Positions 18,448 to 28,004 are shown, counted from the first letter of the stretch. The stretch is 46,543 nucleotides of DNA from Burkholderiales bacterium (GCA_019509985.1 JAEKLF010000062.1:1-46543), one strand, 5' to 3'. Notes: generated by a model not told the origin, from the letters alone. Numbers and translations are program-made.

Positions 18448-20817
18448 ATGAATGCCCAAACCCTCTGGCGCGCCATGCCGGCCGCGCTGCTGCTGCTCGC
18501 CGGATGCTCTGCGTTGCAGATCGACGTGGACGTCTACACCGGCAAGCTAGACGGCAATCCCGACCTGCAGATCCAGCACTACACGGCGCTGGCGGTGGCG
18601 GCACGGCCGATGCTGGAATCCATCAGCAAGGCCAACCAGTCGTTGGCGTCGACCGATGCAGACTGGCCGTATCGCGAGGCGCTGAAATCATCGCTATGCC
18701 ATGCCCTGCTGGTTTTCGAAGGCGACTCCGATGGCAAGCTCGACGTGATCGCCTTCCGGGCACGAACGAAATGCGCGGACGAAGATGGCGTCGACCCGGG
18801 CGGGCTGGGCCAGCATTACAAGGATTTGCAGGCCTGCCTGGCTGGCCAGTCCAGGTCGACGGACTGCCAGGTGGCGATGAAATCCCTGGACCGCACCATC
18901 GTCGAACTGGCGGACCGGCTGCTGCTGGGCGCCAACACGGTGCAGTTGCGCCTCCAGCAGGGACGGGATCGGGATGACAAGGGGCCCAGCGAGGCCGTGA
19001 GGAACGATCTGGCGCTGATCCAGTCGCTGGGCAACACCCTGCTCGTGCATGCCAGCGACCTGATGCGCCAGCGCGAGCACCTGGCACGCATGAACGACAA
19101 GGCCCTGGTCGATGCCGATCGCGGCGCGCAGCAGCGCGCGCTCGACCGCATCGACCGCTGGCTGGACCGGCCCAGCACGGCGCAAGCTGCGGCCTCGGCG
19201 CCGGCCGCTGCCAGCGCAGCCATCGGCAAGAACGCGCCGGCCTCGGGCGCCAAGTCGGCCAAGGCGGCCAAGGTGCAATCCCCGCCCGCGCCGGCCGCGG
19301 CGACGCCGGCCACCGAGGTGCACGCGCCCAGCGGCCCGAGCACCGTCAGCGAGGGCGACGCCGCACGGCAAATGCGCCTGCTCAGCGAGACGACCAGCCT
19401 CGGCCGCGTGCTGCCCAAGGAAGTGGCGGCACAGCTGGCGGAGAGCGCCGGCAAGGGCGGTGGCGGCCCGGGCGTCAAGCTTGACGGGAACAACCTGCCG
19501 CTGTGGATCGAGCGCATGAGCAAGAACACCGCAGCGCTGACGGATGACCAACGTCGCCAGGTGCGCGAGGCCAGCAATGTGCTCGGCGTGAACGCGGGCG
19601 GCCAGGTCTGCCTGCTGCAACCCGGCCCCGGCGAGGAGGCCCTGGCCTGCCCGCGCAACCAGCGCCTGGACATGGCGGAGCGCTTCATCTCCACGCTCAA
19701 GCTGCGCAAGGTGGAACTGCTCGCCACCGGCCGCGCCGCCGATGCAGACCTGGTGCAGCAGGCCGTCAACGCGGCCTACGACCTGCGCACCTCGATGATG
19801 TACCTGCGCCCGGCCGGCGACTACCTGCGCAGCGTCTACACCGCGTCGGCCTACCAGCAGGCCACGGAGTACCGCTACCGCAACATGCTCGACGACTGGT
19901 CGCGCTACCTGAACCACTGGGGCGAGCGCAACGGGCCCTTCGCCGAAGTGGACAAGCTGGCCTGGCAGAACATCAACCGCGTCAATGTCAGCGGCGGCGG
20001 CAACACCAACTATGTCGTGGCCAAGGACGACGTGGGCAACTGGTACGTCAAGGCCTACGACGCCAAGCCCGATCCCATCATCAAGGCGGCATCCAGCCTG
20101 GCGCTCTACAACAGCGGCGCCCGGCTCAAGACCAATCTGCTGGCGCGCCGCGAGGACCTGCGCCGCATGAACGACCCCACCACCTCGGCCGAGGAACGCC
20201 AGCAACTTCGCGACGCGCTGCGCGAAGGCGATGACACGGCCGACACGGCGACGCTGGCCAAGGTCCAGGCCCAGCAGCGCGGGCGCTACCAGCAGGAGTC
20301 GCGCGGACTGGCCACCCAGCTGGCCGACGCGATCGACACGCTGGCGGCGGCGGCCAGGCAGGCGATTGCCAGCCCGGCCGCGCCGGCACCGACAGGCTGC
20401 AAGCTGCCGGCACTGGCCGAGCGCACGCAGGGCAGCGCGCGCCTCGATGGGCTGGCCGCTGCCCAGGACAGCCTGCGTGGCGCCGAGAAGAGCCTGGGCA
20501 ACGCCATGCAGGTCGAGGCTACGGCGGGCTCGTCCAGTACCGCGCTGCAGGCCAAGACCCGCGAAGCGCTCGAGGCGCTGGAGAGCGCGCACGACAAGGC
20601 CCTGCTGGCGCTGTCGGTCTATGCCGAGAGCCTGCCGCGGGCGATGAAGCCCGACGGCGATGAGGGTTGCTCGACCGAGACACGCTGGTCAGCCGGCGCG
20701 GCGGCGCAAACGGCCGTGCGCCAGCCGCTGGTCAAGCTGGCCGCGGCGCGCCGCGCCGCGGTGAACCGCTACATCGAGCGCCTAGAGGACCTCAGCGACG
20801 TGGCGGCTGCACCCTGA
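18448..20817 (+). CDS. Large predicted lipoprotein of unknown function (second of a two-gene unit)
   Basis: A 789-residue protein with lipobox LAGC and lipidated C20. The ATG at 18448 has GAGG about 7 nt upstream; a GTG at 18436 would only add four residues before it. After the lipidation site comes SALQIDVDVYTGKLDGNPDL, which I believe recurs in uncharacterised lipoproteins but cannot name. The rest is largely helical: an N-terminal domain to about 240, an Ala/Pro/Lys-rich low-complexity linker at about 245-297, a middle region with several Tyr/Trp motifs (EYRYRNMLDDWSRYLNHWGE), and a C-terminal domain with Ala/Gln-rich heptad-like helices. No enzyme motif is visible. A structural or scaffold role in the envelope is a guess. 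Confidence 0.75.
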   Translation: MNAQTLWRAMPAALLLLAGCSALQIDVDVYTGKLDGNPDLQIQHYTALAVAARPMLESISKANQSLASTDADWPYREALKSSLCHALLVFEGDSDGKLDVIAFRARTKCADEDGVDPGGLGQHYKDLQACLAGQSRSTDCQVAMKSLDRTIVELADRLLLGANTVQLRLQQGRDRDDKGPSEAVRNDLALIQSLGNTLLVHASDLMRQREHLARMNDKALVDADRGAQQRALDRIDRWLDRPSTAQAAASAPAAASAAIGKNAPASGAKSAKAAKVQSPPAPAAATPATEVHAPSGPSTVSEGDAARQMRLLSETTSLGRVLPKEVAAQLAESAGKGGGGPGVKLDGNNLPLWIERMSKNTAALTDDQRRQVREASNVLGVNAGGQVCLLQPGPGEEALACPRNQRLDMAERFISTLKLRKVELLATGRAADADLVQQAVNAAYDLRTSMMYLRPAGDYLRSVYTASAYQQATEYRYRNMLDDWSRYLNHWGERNGPFAEVDKLAWQNINRVNVSGGGNTNYVVAKDDVGNWYVKAYDAKPDPIIKAASSLALYNSGARLKTNLLARREDLRRMNDPTTSAEERQQLRDALREGDDTADTATLAKVQAQQRGRYQQESRGLATQLADAIDTLAAAARQAIASPAAPAPTGCKLPALAERTQGSARLDGLAAAQDSLRGAEKSLGNAMQVEATAGSSSTALQAKTREALEALESAHDKALLALSVYAESLPRAMKPDGDEGCSTETRWSAGAAAQTAVRQPLVKLAAARRAAVNRYIERLEDLSDVAAAP

Positions 20818-20834
20818 CGGCGGCACGCAACGGA

Positions 20835-21815
20835 TCAGGCCGCCAGCGGCTTGGTGATCGCGTCGATGCGCTCGACCACCTCGGGCGTCAGCTTCGGCGT
20901 CACGGCCAATGCGCCAAGGTTGTCCTTGAGCTGCTCGATGCGGCTGGCGCCGAGGATGACGGTGGACACGCGCGGGTTGCGGTTGATCCAGGCGATGGCC
21001 AGCTGGGCCGTGTTGCAGCCGAGCTCGGCGGCGATCTCGGCCAGTTGGCCGACGGCGTCGTTCCTGGCCTTGTCCTGCAGCTGCTCGCGCATCCAGCTCA
21101 TGTTCTCCAGCGCGCCGCGGCTGCCGGCCGGGATGCCGGCGCGGTACTTGCCGGTCAGCAGGCCCGAGGCCAGCGGGCTCCAGGTCGTCAGGCCCAGGCC
21201 GATGTCGTCGTACAGCCGGGCGTAGTCCTGCTCGACGCGGCGGCGGTGGAACAGGTGGTATTGCGGCTGCTCGACGATGGGCTTGTGCAGGTGATGGCGC
21301 TCGGCGATCTCCCAGGCGGCGCGGATGTCAGCGGCCGACCATTCGCTGGTGCCCCAGTACAGCGCCTTGCCCTGGCGGATGATGTCGCTCATCGCCCAGA
21401 CCGTCTCCTCGATGGGCGTGTTCGGGTCGGGACGGTGGCAGTAGATCAGGTCCAGGTGCTCCAGCTGGAAGCGCTTCAGCGACGCGTCCACCGCCTGCAT
21501 CAGGTATTTGCGGTTCAGCGTGTCCTTGCGGTTCACGGTCACGCCATCACGCTGCAGGCCCCAGAAGAACTTGCTCGACACGATGTAGTCCAGCCGGTTC
21601 CAGCCCAGCGCCTTGAAGGCCTGGCCCATGACGACCTCGCTTTCACCCTGCGCATAGACCTCGGCGTTGTCGAAGAAGTTGACGCCGGCATCGAAGGCCG
21701 CGGCCAGCATCTCGGTGGCGGCCTTGGTGTCCACCTGGTTGTGATACGTGACCCAGGAGCCGAGCGAGAGTTCGGAAACCTGGAGGCCGGCGCGGCCGAG
21801 GCGGCGGTATTGCAT
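20835..21815 (-). CDS. Aldo/keto reductase (Kv-beta/YghZ-like)
   Basis: A 326-residue NADPH-dependent oxidoreductase of the aldo/keto reductase superfamily. It opens [21 protein letters not shown], and the catalytic tetrad reads D49 and Y54 (FFDNAEVY), K82 (SSKFFWG) and H127 (YCHRPDP). The cofactor region is [18 protein letters not shown]. The pattern with [22 protein letters not shown] and [13 protein letters not shown] is that of the potassium-channel beta-subunit/YghZ branch, which reduces aldehydes such as methylglyoxal. The exact substrate is not visible. Only 17 bp separate its stop from that of the convergent lipoprotein gene. Confidence 0.92.
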   Translation of the reverse strand: MQYRRLGRAGLQVSELSLGSWVTYHNQVDTKAATEMLAAAFDAGVNFFDNAEVYAQGESEVVMGQAFKALGWNRLDYIVSSKFFWGLQRDGVTVNRKDTLNRKYLMQAVDASLKRFQLEHLDLIYCHRPDPNTPIEETVWAMSDIIRQGKALYWGTSEWSAADIRAAWEIAERHHLHKPIVEQPQYHLFHRRRVEQDYARLYDDIGLGLTTWSPLASGLLTGKYRAGIPAGSRGALENMSWMREQLQDKARNDAVGQLAEIAAELGCNTAQLAIAWINRNPRVSTVILGASRIEQLKDNLGALAVTPKLTPEVVERIDAITKPLAA

Positions 21816-21937
21816 GGGCTTGTCCTGTCGCGGAAGGTGCGGAAAAGCGACAGCTTAAGCGGCTCCGCGCACCCCTGCCGGGTCGTGGCCACAATCGCCC
21901 CTGGGCGCGCCGGGGCGGCGCGCACGATGGGAGAACA

Positions 21938-22681
21938 ATGAAGCGGCCTGGACACTTGCCAAGGCGCTGCCTGCTGTGGATGGCCCTGGCCGGCGCCGCG
22001 CCTTCGCGCGCCGACGACGCGCCGTTGCACGTGCTCATGGACGGCAGCATCGAGATGCCACAAGCACGCTTCAAGGACGGTCAGGCCGTCGACGGCCTGC
22101 AGTACCACCTCGCCCTCGAACTCGGCCGGCGCCTGGGCCGCAAGTTGCGCTTTCACCTCGTGCCGCGCCGGCGCCTCGCCCAACTGCTGAACGAGGGTCA
22201 CGAGGCCGACCTGATCTGCAACTACATGCCCGGCTGGCTGCCCCTGCCATTGCAATGGAGCCGCCCTTACCTGGACGACGCCGACCTGCTGGTCACCGCC
22301 GCGCGCCGGCCCGCACCGACGCAGTTGAAGGACGTGGCCGGCCAGCGCATCGGCACCGTCTCCGGCTTCTTCTACCCGGAGACCGAGGCGACCCTGGGCG
22401 CGGGCTTCCTGCGCGACGACGCGCCCAACCTCGTCACCAACCTGCGCAAGCTCGCCTCCGGCCGCGTGGACCACGCCATCGTCGGCCGCGTCACCTTCGA
22501 CTACCTGCAGCGCCGCGGCGAGGTGCCGCTGGAGCTGCACCCGCCCTTGGTCATTGCCAAGCTGCGCACCGCCTGTGCGCTGGCACCGCGCAGCAGCCTC
22601 AGCCTGGCGCAACTGGACGCGGCAATCGCGGCGATGCAGGCCGACGGCAGCCTCGCGCACATCGTGGACAGGTATCGTTGA
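21938..22681 (+). CDS. Periplasmic amino-acid-type solute-binding protein (SBP family 3)
   Basis: A 247-residue exported protein. Residues 1-25 form a signal peptide (LLWMALAGAAPSRA). The mature part follows the two-lobe family 3 pattern: HVLMDGSIEMPQARFKDGQAV, then YHLALELGRRLGRKLRFHLV, then DLICNYMPGWLPLP, a hinge QRIGTVSGFFYPE, and a C-terminal ADGSLAHIVDRY. The motif order matches periplasmic receptors for ABC uptake of amino acids and also orphan sensing proteins. No permease or ATPase gene is nearby, so it is an orphan and its ligand is unknown. The hydroxylase gene starts 5 bp after its stop. It is divergent from the aldo/keto reductase (122 bp). Confidence 0.8.
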   Translation: MKRPGHLPRRCLLWMALAGAAPSRADDAPLHVLMDGSIEMPQARFKDGQAVDGLQYHLALELGRRLGRKLRFHLVPRRRLAQLLNEGHEADLICNYMPGWLPLPLQWSRPYLDDADLLVTAARRPAPTQLKDVAGQRIGTVSGFFYPETEATLGAGFLRDDAPNLVTNLRKLASGRVDHAIVGRVTFDYLQRRGEVPLELHPPLVIAKLRTACALAPRSSLSLAQLDAAIAAMQADGSLAHIVDRYR

Positions 22682-22685
22682 GGGC

Positions 22686-23867
22686 ATGAATCTCGCCGTC
22701 ATCGGCGCAGGCCCCGCCGGCCTCGCGCTCGCCCTGCTGGCTGCCGAGCGCCTGCCGCAGGCCCAGGTCCACCTCTTCGACACCCGGCCGCTGGACCGCG
22801 ATATCAGCGGCGATGCGCGCACGCTGGCACTCAACCTCGGCAGCATCCGCCTGCTGCAGCGCCTGTCGGCCTGGCGGCCGCAAGCCGCCCAGGCCATCCA
22901 GACCGTGCACATCAGCCAGGCGCCGCCCTCGCCGGTCGCCGGCGAGGTCTGGATGCGCGCGGCCGACCACCGCCTGCCCCAGCTCGGCGCCGTGCTGCCC
23001 TACGGCGCGCTGGTTGCGCCGCTGCAGCAGCGCTGGCTGGATCTCGCGGCGGCCCAGCCCGCGCGCCTGTTCACGCGCTTCGGCATGGCGGTCCACGCGA
23101 TCCGCTCGGAGCCGGGCGGCGTCGAGCTGGACAGCGGCGAGGCCCATCTGGCCGAGCGCTTCGACCTCGCCGTCGTTGCCGAGGGCGGCGTGTTCGCCGA
23201 GCAGGACCGCAAGGCGATCCAGAGCGACTACCACCAGAACGCCTGGGTCGGCAGCGTGCGCCTGGCCGCGCCGGGGCTGCGGGGCCTGGCCATCGAGCGC
23301 TTCACGCGCAACGGCCCGCTGGCGCTGCTGCCCCTGCCCGACGACGCCCAAGGGCCGCGTGCGGCGCTGGTCTGGTGCCTGCCGCAGGCCGAGGACGACA
23401 TCGCGACGCTCACCGACGCGCAGCGGCTGGTCGTCATCCAGCAGCAGCTACCCGCCGTGGCCGGGCGGCTGACCGGCATCTCGGCGCTGAAGTGCTTTCC
23501 GCTCGGCCTGAACGCCGAGACGCGCCTGCTGCAAGGCCGCGCGCTGCGCATCGGCAACGCAGCGCAGACCCTGCACCCCGTGGCCGGCCAGGGGCTGAAC
23601 CTCGGCCTGCGCGACGCTCAGGCGCTCGTCGACGCACTCCGCGATGCGGCCGAAACCGGCCTGGGTCTGGACGCCGTGCTGGCCCGTGTCGACTGGCAGC
23701 GCGCGCCCGACCGCTGGCCGATGATTGCCGCAACCGACTTCCTCGCCCGCAGCTTCGCCTGGCGCCTGCCGGGCCTGCCCGCGCTGCGCGGCCTGGCGCT
23801 GGCCGGCCTGGAATTTGCCACGCCACTGAAGACGGCGCTGGCCCGACGCATGATGTTCGGCGGCTGA
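22686..23867 (+). CDS. UbiH/UbiF-family FAD-dependent hydroxylase
   Basis: A 393-residue flavoprotein of the class A monooxygenases that hydroxylate the ubiquinone ring. The dinucleotide fold motif GAGPAG is at residues 7-12. The second FAD motif near the C-terminus, RIGNAAQTLHPVAGQGLNLG, closely matches UbiH. The middle motif, usually containing DG, reads VVAEGGVFAEQ here, so the Asp is replaced. The start at 22686 is set by the GAGPAG motif directly behind it and by closeness to the upstream stop. I call it a UbiH-type ring hydroxylase; whether it acts at C4, C5 or C6 is not visible. It follows a solute-binding gene by 5 bp, which is not a known functional link. Confidence 0.87.
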   Translation: MNLAVIGAGPAGLALALLAAERLPQAQVHLFDTRPLDRDISGDARTLALNLGSIRLLQRLSAWRPQAAQAIQTVHISQAPPSPVAGEVWMRAADHRLPQLGAVLPYGALVAPLQQRWLDLAAAQPARLFTRFGMAVHAIRSEPGGVELDSGEAHLAERFDLAVVAEGGVFAEQDRKAIQSDYHQNAWVGSVRLAAPGLRGLAIERFTRNGPLALLPLPDDAQGPRAALVWCLPQAEDDIATLTDAQRLVVIQQQLPAVAGRLTGISALKCFPLGLNAETRLLQGRALRIGNAAQTLHPVAGQGLNLGLRDAQALVDALRDAAETGLGLDAVLARVDWQRAPDRWPMIAATDFLARSFAWRLPGLPALRGLALAGLEFATPLKTALARRMMFGG

Positions 23868-23892
23868 ACGAATCAGGAACAGGAAGACCCCG

Positions 23893-24516
23893 ATGTACCT
23901 CACCCGCACGCTCGCGGCCGCGCTGCTGCTGGCCACCACTCTGCCTGCGCAGGCGCAGTCCACCGCACCGCTCGCGCCGGCCAAGGCCATCGCCGGCGTG
24001 TCGCAGGAGGAGTGGTCCAAGCGCTGGTGGCGCTGGGCCCTGTCCTTCGAGGAGGGCGAGGGCCCCATCGCCGACCCCGACGGCAGCCAGTGCGCACGGG
24101 GCCAGAGCGGGCCGGTCTGGTTCCTCGCCGGCACGTACGGCACGGCGCGCACCATCCGCAGCTGCCGCGTGCCGGCCGGCAAGACACTGTTCTTCCCACT
24201 GATCAACTATGTCACCCTGCAACCCGAAGACGAAGACGAGTCCTGCGCGTCGCTGAAGCGGCGCGCGGCGCGGCTGACCGCCTCGCCCGCAGCCCTGGTG
24301 CTGGAGGTCAACAGCAAGCGCTTCAACGGCCTGGCCAAGCACCGGCTGGCCACGCAGCGCTGCTTCCACGTCTTCGATGACGACGACACGCTGGCCGCTG
24401 CCAACGGCTACTACGTGGCGCTGGGCCCGCTCAAGCCCGGCCGCTACACGCTGAACTTCGGCGGCATCCTGACCGAGATGTCGCAGGCCGTGACCTACAC
24501 GCTGGACGTCGAATGA
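23893..24516 (+). CDS. Exported protein of unknown function (WW-rich)
   Basis: A 207-residue protein with a signal peptide (LAAALLLATTLPAQAQ). The mature part starts with EEWSKRWWRWALSFEEGEGP and continues GPVWFLAGTYGTARTIR, SCRVPAGKTLFFPLINYVTL, three further Cys and a C-terminal LKPGRYTLNFGGI strand. The pattern of a WW helix, GPVWFLAG and a VPAGKxLFFPL strand recurs in exported proteins of environmental bacteria, to my recollection, without known function. Cys at QCARG, SCRVP, SCASL and RCFHV could pair as disulfides. The stop overlaps the start of the phosphoesterase gene by ATGA (24513-24516), so the two are translationally coupled. Confidence 0.7.
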   Translation: MYLTRTLAAALLLATTLPAQAQSTAPLAPAKAIAGVSQEEWSKRWWRWALSFEEGEGPIADPDGSQCARGQSGPVWFLAGTYGTARTIRSCRVPAGKTLFFPLINYVTLQPEDEDESCASLKRRAARLTASPAALVLEVNSKRFNGLAKHRLATQRCFHVFDDDDTLAAANGYYVALGPLKPGRYTLNFGGILTEMSQAVTYTLDVE

Positions 24517-24980
24517 TCCGTGTCGGCCTGATCTCCGACACCCATGGCCTGCTGCGCCCCGAGGCCGAGGCCTTCCTGGCGGGCTGCGACTTCATCGTCC
24601 ATGCCGGCGACATTGGCGACCCCGCCATCCTCCAACGCCTGGCGCGCATCGCGCCCGTCACCGCCGTGCGCGGCAACAACGACCATGCGCCCTGGGCGCA
24701 CGACGTGCCCGGCACGGCGCGGCTGCGGGCCGGCGGGCTGTGCCTGCACGTGCTGCACGACCTGGCCGAGCTCGACATCGACCCGCGCGCCGCGGGCGTC
24801 GACGTCGTCATCGCCGGCCACTCGCACCGGCCCGAGATCGACGAGCGCGACGGCGTGCTCTTCGTCAACCCGGGCAGCGCCGGCCCGCGCCGCTTCAGCC
24901 TGCCCATCTCGGCCGGCGAGCTGCTGATCGACGGCCCACGGCGCAGTGCCCGCCACGTCGTCCTCGTGCCGCTTCCCTAG
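24513..24980 (+). CDS. Metallophosphoesterase (YfcE/MJ0936-like)
   Basis: A 155-residue cytoplasmic phosphodiesterase. The metal-ligand set of the calcineurin-like fold is complete: D9 and H11 (SDTHG), D33 (HAGDIGD), N56 (RGNND), H82 (VLHD), H103 and H105 (AGHSHRP). The C-terminal NPGSAGPRR is the family finish. Size matches YfcE-type enzymes, which hydrolyse phosphodiesters such as bis-p-nitrophenyl phosphate in vitro; the natural substrate is unknown. It overlaps the exported WW-rich protein gene by ATGA. The next gene starts 68 bp downstream. Confidence 0.92.
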   Translation: MIRVGLISDTHGLLRPEAEAFLAGCDFIVHAGDIGDPAILQRLARIAPVTAVRGNNDHAPWAHDVPGTARLRAGGLCLHVLHDLAELDIDPRAAGVDVVIAGHSHRPEIDERDGVLFVNPGSAGPRRFSLPISAGELLIDGPRRSARHVVLVPLP

Positions 24981-25048
24981 CCCAGGCTTGCGGCGGCCGA
25001 GGGCCGGTGCGAGGATCAGCGACGGCCCCCGCCGGGCCTGGAGGTCGC

Positions 25049-26890
25049 ATGCCACAGCGCCATCATCCTCACGCCGGGCCGCCCCGCCGGGGCAGGTTCC
25101 TGTCTACCTTGCTGCGCGCTTTGGCCGTCTGCGGCATCGCAATGCTGGCAGCCGCGGCGGCGGGCGGCGGGCCGGCCGCCTTCGACCCCTTGCTGAGCGA
25201 CGCCGGTGGCCGCGGCGGCATTTGCCAGCCGCTGGCCTCGGGCCGGCCCGTGCTGCTGCAGGCCCTGCTGGCTGCGGCGCCCAAGACCGAGACGGCCCCC
25301 TTCCAGCCCGCACCCATGAAGGCCGCGCCGGGCGATGTGCCGGTCTACAACGACCTCGGCCGCATGAGCTTCAAGCTAGGCCACGCCAGCCCCAAGGTGC
25401 AGGCCTACTTCGACCAGGGCCTGCGCCTGTCCTTCGCCTTCAACCACGCGGAGGCGCAGCGCGCCTTCCAGGCCGCGCAGAAGCTCGATCCCGGCTGCGG
25501 CCTGTGCTTTTGGGGTGAGGCCCTGGTGCTGGGGCCCAACATCAATGTGCCGATGCAGCCCGAGGCGAACGCGCCGGCCTGGGCCGCGCTCACGCGCGCC
25601 GTTGCGCTGAAGGACAAACTGCCGCCGCGCGAGCGTGTGCTCGTCGAAGCGCTGCGGGCCCGCTACGCGGCCGAGCCGCCCGCCGACCGCAGCGCGCTGG
25701 ACGCCGCCTATGCCGACGCGATGAAGCGAGTGGCGGCCCAGTTCCCGGGCGAGGACCTGATGCAGGTGCTGGCCGCCGAGGCGGCCATGGACACGCAGCC
25801 CTGGGACTACTGGGAGGCCGCCGGCGCCAGGCCGAAGGGCCGGACGGCGGACATCCTGGCGGCGCTGGAAACCGTGCTCAAGCGCAACCCCAGCCATGCC
25901 GGCGCCATCCACCTCTACATCCACACCGTCGAGGCCTCGACGCGGCCGGAGCGCGCGCTGGAGCCGGCGCGCCGCCTGGCCGCGCAGATGCCCGGCGCGG
26001 GTCACATCGTGCACATGCCGGCCCACATCTACTACCGCGTCGGCCTGTACCGCGAGTCGCTGGAGGCCAACCGGCAGGCCATTGCCGTCGACGAGGCCTA
26101 TTTCAAGCGCTCGCCGTCCGACCCGCTTTACCGCTCGGCCTACTACCCGCACAACATCCACTTCCTGATGGTGTCGGCGCAGATGGGCGGGGCGGCCGAC
26201 ACGGCCATCGAGGCCGCGCGCAAGCTCGATGCGGCCATGCCCGACGACGTCGTCAAGCTCTTCGCCGTCATGCAGCCCGTCAAGGCCGCGCCCTACACGA
26301 CGCACGCGCAGTTCAGCTCGCCCGACGTCATCCTGAAGCTGCCCGCACCCGGCGACGACTTCGTGCTGGTGCAGGTCATGTACCACTATGCCCGCGCGCT
26401 GGCCCAGGCGGCGCGCCATGACGCCGCGGCGGCCCAGCAAGAGATCGCGGCCATCACGGCGCTGGAGAGCGGGGCCGACTTCAAGCCCTTCGACGCCTGG
26501 GGCGTGCCGGCCAAGGCCATCACGCAGACGGCCCGCCTCGTCGCCACCGCCCGCCTGGCCGATGCCCAGGGCGACCTGGCCGGGGCCGCCACGGCGCTGG
26601 AGCAGGCCGTCGCCATCGAGGAAGGCCTGGCCTACACCGAGCCGGCCTACTGGTACTACCCGGTGCGCCAGTCCCTGGGCGCCGTGCGGCTGCGCCAGGG
26701 CCGGCTGGACGAGGCCGAGAAGGCGCTGCGCGAGTCTCTCGTGCGCGTGCGCAACAACGGCTGGGCGCTGGCCGCGCTGGCCGAGGTCTACAAGCGCAAG
26801 GGCGATGCCGCAGCCGAGGCGACGACCCGCGCGGCGTTGAAGAAGACCTGGTTCGGTCCCGGCGCCGGGCCTGACTTGGGCCGGATCTAG
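25049..26890 (+). CDS. Exported tetratricopeptide-repeat protein
   Basis: A 613-residue protein. The start at 25049 follows GGAGGTCGC, a strong ribosome site. Residues about 20-45 are a hydrophobic signal or anchor (LLRALAVCGIAMLAAAAA). After a short linker comes YNDLGRMSFKLGHASPKVQAYF, then TPR-like helix pairs throughout: FNHAEAQRAFQAAQKLDPGC, NPSHAGAIHLYIHTVEAS, HMPAHIYYRVGLYRESLEAN and LRQGRLDEAEKALRES. The CGLCFWGEA segment is characteristic of an environmental TPR family without known function. Such repeats bind proteins, so a scaffold role in the envelope is the natural inference. The gene ends in a 4-bp CTAG overlap with the convergent Bug gene. Confidence 0.8.
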   Translation: MPQRHHPHAGPPRRGRFLSTLLRALAVCGIAMLAAAAAGGGPAAFDPLLSDAGGRGGICQPLASGRPVLLQALLAAAPKTETAPFQPAPMKAAPGDVPVYNDLGRMSFKLGHASPKVQAYFDQGLRLSFAFNHAEAQRAFQAAQKLDPGCGLCFWGEALVLGPNINVPMQPEANAPAWAALTRAVALKDKLPPRERVLVEALRARYAAEPPADRSALDAAYADAMKRVAAQFPGEDLMQVLAAEAAMDTQPWDYWEAAGARPKGRTADILAALETVLKRNPSHAGAIHLYIHTVEASTRPERALEPARRLAAQMPGAGHIVHMPAHIYYRVGLYRESLEANRQAIAVDEAYFKRSPSDPLYRSAYYPHNIHFLMVSAQMGGAADTAIEAARKLDAAMPDDVVKLFAVMQPVKAAPYTTHAQFSSPDVILKLPAPGDDFVLVQVMYHYARALAQAARHDAAAAQQEIAAITALESGADFKPFDAWGVPAKAITQTARLVATARLADAQGDLAGAATALEQAVAIEEGLAYTEPAYWYYPVRQSLGAVRLRQGRLDEAEKALRESLVRVRNNGWALAALAEVYKRKGDAAAEATTRAALKKTWFGPGAGPDLGRI

Positions 26891-27897
26891 TCTTCCTTCA
26901 TCTGCGCGGCCTTGGCCACCGGCGCGAGCCGCGCCTTTTCGGCGGCGAGAAAGCTGCGGAACTCCGCGCGGCTGCCGCCCGTCGGGTCGATGGCCAGCGG
27001 GATCAGCCTGGCGCGCAGCTCGCTGGACTTCAGCGCCGCGTTGATGGCGGCATTGAGCTTGTCCAGCACCGCCTCCGGCGTGCCCTTGGGCGCGAACACG
27101 CCGGACCAGTGGCCGATGACGATGTCGTTGAAGCCCTGCTCCTGGGCCGTGGCCACGTCGGGCAGCGCGGCGATGCGCCGGCTCCACGTCGACGCAATGG
27201 CGCGCAGCCGCCCGGCCTTGATCATGGCCAGCACGACGGGGCTGGCCTCCGAGGTCACGTCCACCTGGTTGCCGACGACGGCGGCCATGCCCTCGGAGCC
27301 GCTCTTGAAGGGCACGATCTGCAGCCTGGCGCCGGCGCGCAGCTTCAGCATCTCGGCGACGAAATGCGGTGTGCTGCCGGTGCCGGCCGTCGCGAAGTTC
27401 AGGCCCTGGCCTTTGCGCGACGCGGCGATCAGGCCCTTCAGGTCCTTGATCGGCGAGTCCGCCGGCACCACCAGCACCGAGGGGCTGACCGCCATCATGA
27501 CGACGGGCAGCAGGTCGCCCTCCTCGTAGGGCATGTGCGCCTTGATCAGCGCGTTGGTGATGACGCCGGCCGCCGGCGCGAGGAAGGTGTAGCCGTCCGG
27601 CGCAGCCTTGGCGACATAGGCCGCGCCGATCATCGAACCGGCGCCCGGCTTGTTCTCGACGACGATGGCCTGGCCGAGTTGGCGGGCCGCGGCCTCGGCC
27701 ACCGCGCGGGCGACGATGTCGTTGGCGCCACCGGGGCCGAAGGGCACGACGAAATGCAGCGGCTTGCTCGGCCAGGCCGCGTCCTGCGCGAGGGCCGGCC
27801 AGGGCAGCAGCGCGGCGAGGCCGGCACCGATGACCTGGCGCCGCCGGGGTTCGGGTCGCGTGAAGCGGGCTTGTTCGTTCTGCGAAGACGTCGTCAT
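26887..27897 (-). CDS. Bug/TctC-family tricarboxylate-type solute-binding protein
   Basis: A 336-residue periplasmic binding protein of the Bug family, which is greatly expanded in Burkholderiales. Residues 18-38 carry a twin-arginine-like RRRQVIGAG signal with cleavage after ALAQ. Family signatures are [33 protein letters not shown], the loop [11 protein letters not shown] and [12 protein letters not shown]. These receptors bind carboxylates and related compounds for TctAB permeases. No tctA or tctB lies nearby, so it is one of the many orphan Bug proteins, and its ligand is unknown. It converges on the TPR gene with the two stop codons overlapping on the 4-bp palindrome CTAG, and is divergent from proA (107 bp). 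Confidence 0.93.
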   Translation of the reverse strand: MTTSSQNEQARFTRPEPRRRQVIGAGLAALLPWPALAQDAAWPSKPLHFVVPFGPGGANDIVARAVAEAAARQLGQAIVVENKPGAGSMIGAAYVAKAAPDGYTFLAPAAGVITNALIKAHMPYEEGDLLPVVMMAVSPSVLVVPADSPIKDLKGLIAASRKGQGLNFATAGTGSTPHFVAEMLKLRAGARLQIVPFKSGSEGMAAVVGNQVDVTSEASPVVLAMIKAGRLRAIASTWSRRIAALPDVATAQEQGFNDIVIGHWSGVFAPKGTPEAVLDKLNAAINAALKSSELRARLIPLAIDPTGGSRAEFRSFLAAEKARLAPVAKAAQMKED

Positions 27898-28004
27898 CGG
27901 ATGCCTCCGGCCCCGGGAAGGCGAGGCCCTGGCCGCGCATTGTGGGCGTGGGGCGATGCCGCCCGCTCCGTGCTTGCCCAGGTATCTGCAGCCAAAATCG
28001 GCCC

